Source: G963669175 sp964648415 (lineage in GTDB: Bacteria > Electryoneota > Electryoneia > Electryoneales > Electryoneaceae). Taken from it: 8,218 nucleotides of DNA. The notes beneath the pieces are model-generated. The model did no database searches and was not told the origin of the DNA. It was given only the letters and a program-made list of their open reading frames with translations. The stretch lies in NCBI GenBank assembly GCA_964648415.1, contig CAZYOC010000203.1, positions 1 through 8,218 of the forward strand, read 5' to 3'. Position numbers and translations under genes: made by a program. Shown in pieces: positions 6,419 through 8,218 of this stretch (positions are counted from its first letter, which is position 1; each line of letters starts with the position of its first letter).

Positions 6419-7222
6419 ATGAACCTCCTTGTCCGGATTTCCACCCGTAAAGAGTGGATCGCACTGATTGCAGCGCTGCTGATCTCACTGTCGATGATGT
6501 ACTCCAGCAGCTACCCCGCAGCGGAGCCGTTCCGGGTGGGCGTACGCTACGTACTGGGCATCATCGGCGCACCGGTGTTACTTGTCCCGCGTACGATTTC
6601 CCTCTGGTCGGAAAACGCCGTGTTGCGCGACGAGGTCGTGGAACTGAAGGCGAGAGAGTACGAGTGGCGCGATGCGGTGCTGGAGAACATCCGTCTGCGC
6701 AAGATGTTGGAATTCCGAGAGCAGCAGCAGTTCCGCTATGTCGCCAGTGAGGTCGTGGCGCGTGATCCCAGTGTCAACCTTTCCAGCATCTTGCTCGATA
6801 AGGGCGAAAAAGACGGGGTGGAGGTCGGCCGTGCAGTGGTGACGGTCCATGGCCTGGCGGGAGTGATCCACACTACGGATGCCCACCGGTCGGTGGTCCA
6901 ACTCACGCTGGACCGTCAGTTCGCCGCGAGTGTGCGGGTGGAACGCAGCCGGGTGGACGGCGTCATCCGCTGGCAAGGCGGCGACCGGCTCCTGCTCGAC
7001 GATGTCCCCAAAAACCTGGATGTCAAGAAAGGCGACCGTATCATCACCAGCGGCCTGGGGGGGATGATCCCGGAAGGAGTGCCGGTGGGTGTGGTGGAAG
7101 AGGTTTCGGTCGGCCTGAGCGACATCTTCCTTACGGTGGCTGTCAGGCCATACGTGCAGTTTTCGCGTCTCGAAGAGGTCTTCGTGCTGCTTCCCGATAC
7201 GACCGCAGTGGAGCAGCCATGA
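6419..7222 (+). CDS. mreC: Rod shape-determining protein MreC
   Basis: A 267-residue protein of typical MreC length. It is a bitopic inner-membrane protein whose periplasmic part links MreB/MreD to PBP2-RodA. There is a short cytoplasmic N-terminus, one membrane helix at about 13-30, a probable coiled coil at about 62-105 (rich in E, R and L), and then the two-lobed beta domain. Family-typical segments include EVVARDPS (111-118), LLDKGEKDGVEVG (125-137) and TSGLGGMIPEGVPVG (210-224). The start at 6419 is forced by an in-frame TAA at 6410. No ribosome binding site is visible, which is odd beside neighbours that have one. The stop overlaps the mreD start in ATGA. Nearly 410 bp separate it from mreB. 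Confidence 0.95.
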   Translation: MNLLVRISTRKEWIALIAALLISLSMMYSSSYPAAEPFRVGVRYVLGIIGAPVLLVPRTISLWSENAVLRDEVVELKAREYEWRDAVLENIRLRKMLEFREQQQFRYVASEVVARDPSVNLSSILLDKGEKDGVEVGRAVVTVHGLAGVIHTTDAHRSVVQLTLDRQFAASVRVERSRVDGVIRWQGGDRLLLDDVPKNLDVKKGDRIITSGLGGMIPEGVPVGVVEEVSVGLSDIFLTVAVRPYVQFSRLEEVFVLLPDTTAVEQP

Positions 7223-7704
7223 GCATGCTAACCTATACCTTGATCACGTTTGGCGCGCTTGTTCTTCAGGCGACACTTGTACCGTACATGGCTATCTATT
7301 GGTTCAGGCCGGATTTGCCCCTTATTATTCTGCTGCACTGGGCGGCGCGACGGGGACCGTTTGAAGGCGTCATCGCAGGATTTGTCGCCGGGATCCTCAT
7401 TGATGCGGTCAGCACCGGTTTCCCCGGCTTGTCGAGTTTATGTTACACCCTGGCGGCGTTTGTCGCGGGAAAGCTGTTCTATTCCGACATCCCGATTCCG
7501 TTCAATCGTTGGGCGGTCATCAGCCTGGTCGGCGCCCTGGTGTACGCGTTCGTGTTCGCCTACTTCTACGCATTGCATTCCCAGCCCGACCTGGGGGTGA
7601 TGCTGGTGCAGCACGCACTCCTGATCACGCTGTATACCTGGGGCCTCGCGATGGTATGGGCGATGACGCCGCTGTTCGAGCGGCGAATGAGAGTGAATAT
7701 TTAA
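7219..7704 (+). CDS. mreD: Rod shape-determining protein MreD
   Basis: A 161-residue, very hydrophobic protein matching MreD in length and layout: an integral inner-membrane partner of MreC in the elongasome. Membrane segments are likely at about 4-24, 32-42, 48-66, 70-86, 98-118 and 126-150. The FRPDLPLIILL stretch and the GVIAGFVAGILIDA helix are characteristic of the family. The ATG sits in the ATGA overlap with the mreC stop, and GGAG (7210-7213) lies 5 nt upstream. The later in-frame Met3 is possible but less well placed. The C-terminus is short and basic (ERRMRVNI). MreD is poorly conserved in general, so the call rests on membrane layout plus its place after mreC. Confidence 0.92.
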   Translation: MSMLTYTLITFGALVLQATLVPYMAIYWFRPDLPLIILLHWAARRGPFEGVIAGFVAGILIDAVSTGFPGLSSLCYTLAAFVAGKLFYSDIPIPFNRWAVISLVGALVYAFVFAYFYALHSQPDLGVMLVQHALLITLYTWGLAMVWAMTPLFERRMRVNI

Positions 7705-7721
7705 GGACGAAGTAACTCTAA

Positions 7722-7766
7722 GTGAAAAAGGTGAAAAAGGTGAAAAAGGTGAAAAAAGTGAAAAAA
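7722..7766. repeat. A-rich 9-bp tandem repeat, 5 units
   Basis: Three GTGAAAAAG units (7722-7748) and two GTGAAAAAA units (7749-7766) follow the mreD stop by 17 bp. They are then followed by GTATAACGA and the palindrome at 7776, the same order as after mreB. Single-base drift between units is visible within the run. Confidence 0.92.
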
Positions 7767-7775
7767 GTATAACGA

Positions 7776-7840
7776 GTGTCATTCCTGCGAAAGCAGGAAT
7801 CCAGCATGCACTCTGTGAAGTGGAAAAAGGTGAAAAAAGT
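7776..7840 (+). repeat. Palindrome plus A-tract composite repeat, copy A
   Basis: The exact 29-bp palindromic repeat (7776-7804; arms 7781-7788 and 7793-7800) is followed by a CTGTGAAGTGG linker and further 9-bp A-rich units. The whole 65-bp stretch matches 8082-8145 with two substitutions and one 1-bp indel, so palindrome, linker and A-tract move or are copied as one module. Confidence 0.9.
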
Positions 7841-7844
7841 GAAA

Positions 7845-8010
7845 TATAGTCATTCTCGAATTTATTCCGTCATCTTCCTTGGCAGAGAGGCAGCAGTCTA
7901 GAGTGTCGGTGTAGTCCCTGTGGGAAGACTGAGTCAAAGTATTTTCACCCCAGCAGGATGGAACAAATAGCTTATGAGCGTATGACGGATTAATAATGGG
8001 AATGGCTATA
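7845..8010. mobile_element. Candidate MITE-like element with 29-bp imperfect terminal inverted repeats
   Basis: The left end (7845-7873) and the reverse complement of the right end (7982-8010) align without gaps at 22 of 29 positions. The shared blocks are TATAG and CATTC at the outer end and TCCGTCAT at the inner end. The 166-bp segment is bracketed by AGTGAAA at 7838-7844 and 8011-8017. This could be a target-site duplication, or merely the local 9-bp repeat. The interior carries no coding sequence; CAGTCT (7894-7899) and AGACTG (7926-7931) could pair inside it. It is the only non-repeat segment in the region. The mobile nature is inferred, with no transposase in view. Confidence 0.45.
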
Positions 8011-8011
8011 A

Positions 8012-8029
8012 GTGAAATAAGTGAAATAA
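8012..8029. repeat. A-rich 9-bp units, variant GTGAAATAA x2
   Basis: Two identical GTGAAATAA units next to the inverted-repeat segment, followed by GTATAGAATA and the next GTGTCATTCCTGCG. They are a diverged form of the GTGAAAAAA units, here carrying in-frame TAA triplets. Confidence 0.8.
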
Positions 8030-8038
8030 GTATAGAAT

Positions 8039-8145
8039 AGTGTCATTCCTGCGTAAAAGACTGTATCATAATGTCCAATGAGTGTCATTCCTGCGAAAGC
8101 AGGAATCCAGCATCCACCCTGTGAAGTGGAAAAAGTGAAAAAAGT
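8039..8145 (+). repeat. 42-bp unit plus palindrome/A-tract composite, copy B
   Basis: A 42-bp unit (8039-8080) differs from the copies after mreB at one base (ATGTCCAATG for ATGCCCAATG). It is followed directly by the full palindromic repeat (8082-8110; arms 8087-8094 and 8099-8106), the GTGAAGTGG linker and A-rich units to 8145. The part from 8082 on duplicates 7776-7840. Confidence 0.9.
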
Positions 8146-8154
8146 ATTATAGCG

Positions 8155-8218
8155 AGTGTCATCCCTGCGTAAAAGACTGTATCATAATGTCCAATGAGTG
8201 TCATTCCTGCGAAAGCAG
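8155..8218 (+). repeat. 42-bp unit plus palindrome, copy C, cut by window end
   Basis: Another 42-bp unit (8155-8196), with one change in its palindrome arm (ATCCCTGC), is followed by GTGTCATTCCTGC-GAAA-GCAG running off the end of the window. It is preceded by GTATTATAGCGA, a stretched version of the linker seen after mreB. Confidence 0.9.

Larger units (their letters stand above)
7705..8218. other. Gene-free region downstream of mreD, made of repeats
   Basis: 514 bp to the window end with no supportable gene. It contains two composite palindrome/A-tract modules (7722-7840 and 8039-8145), a third that is cut by the window end (8155-8218), and a 166-bp inverted-repeat segment between the first two. 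No intrinsic terminator is clear just after mreD, and no PBP2 or RodA coding sequence begins here. Confidence 0.8.

Overview
The window is bacterial chromosome, moderately GC-rich in its genes. All seven genes I can support lie on the + strand: a GWxTD-domain protein, an LD-carboxypeptidase (ldcA-like), purN, purH, mreB, mreC and mreD. From general knowledge, GWxTD proteins and a purH-mreBCD neighbourhood fit the FCB (Fibrobacteres-Chlorobi-Bacteroidetes) superphylum and related uncultured phyla. The phylum cannot be fixed from this window alone.

Layout. 1-110: a palindromic repeat, then a short leader. 111-2302: a secreted GWxTD protein overlapping by 10 nt an LD-carboxypeptidase of murein recycling. 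2303-2685: a non-coding gap with three kinds of short repeat. 2686-4853: purN and purH, overlapping by 4 nt, which supply the two folate-dependent formyl transfers and the IMP cyclohydrolase step of purine synthesis. 4854-4983: a short gap with a plausible promoter for mreB. 4984-7704: mreB, then a 409-bp repeat-filled gap, then mreC and mreD overlapping by 4 nt. 7705-8218: 514 bp with no gene, built almost entirely of repeats.

The genes are ordinary housekeeping and envelope genes. MreB, MreC and MreD form the elongasome scaffold that directs sidewall peptidoglycan synthesis. LdcA trims tetrapeptide stems of recycled murein, and the GWxTD protein is exported and of unknown function. The PBP2 and RodA genes that often follow mreD are not in the window.

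The unusual part is the intergenic DNA. One modular repeat family recurs at 5-31, 6022-6266 and 7722-8218, always in the same orientation. It has (a) 9-bp A-rich units, consensus GTGAAAAAA, in short tandem runs; (b) a short linker, GTATAGCGA or a variant; (c) an 8-bp-arm palindrome with a GAAA loop, resembling the dRS3 repeats of Neisseria; and (d) a 42-bp derivative that equals a 58-bp unit minus exactly 16 bp, including the right arm of the palindrome. A 166-bp segment at 7845-8010 has 29-bp imperfect terminal inverted repeats and is bracketed by a 7-bp direct repeat, so it looks like a small non-autonomous mobile element inserted into this family. No CRISPR array, RNA gene, transposase or complete new gene system was found.
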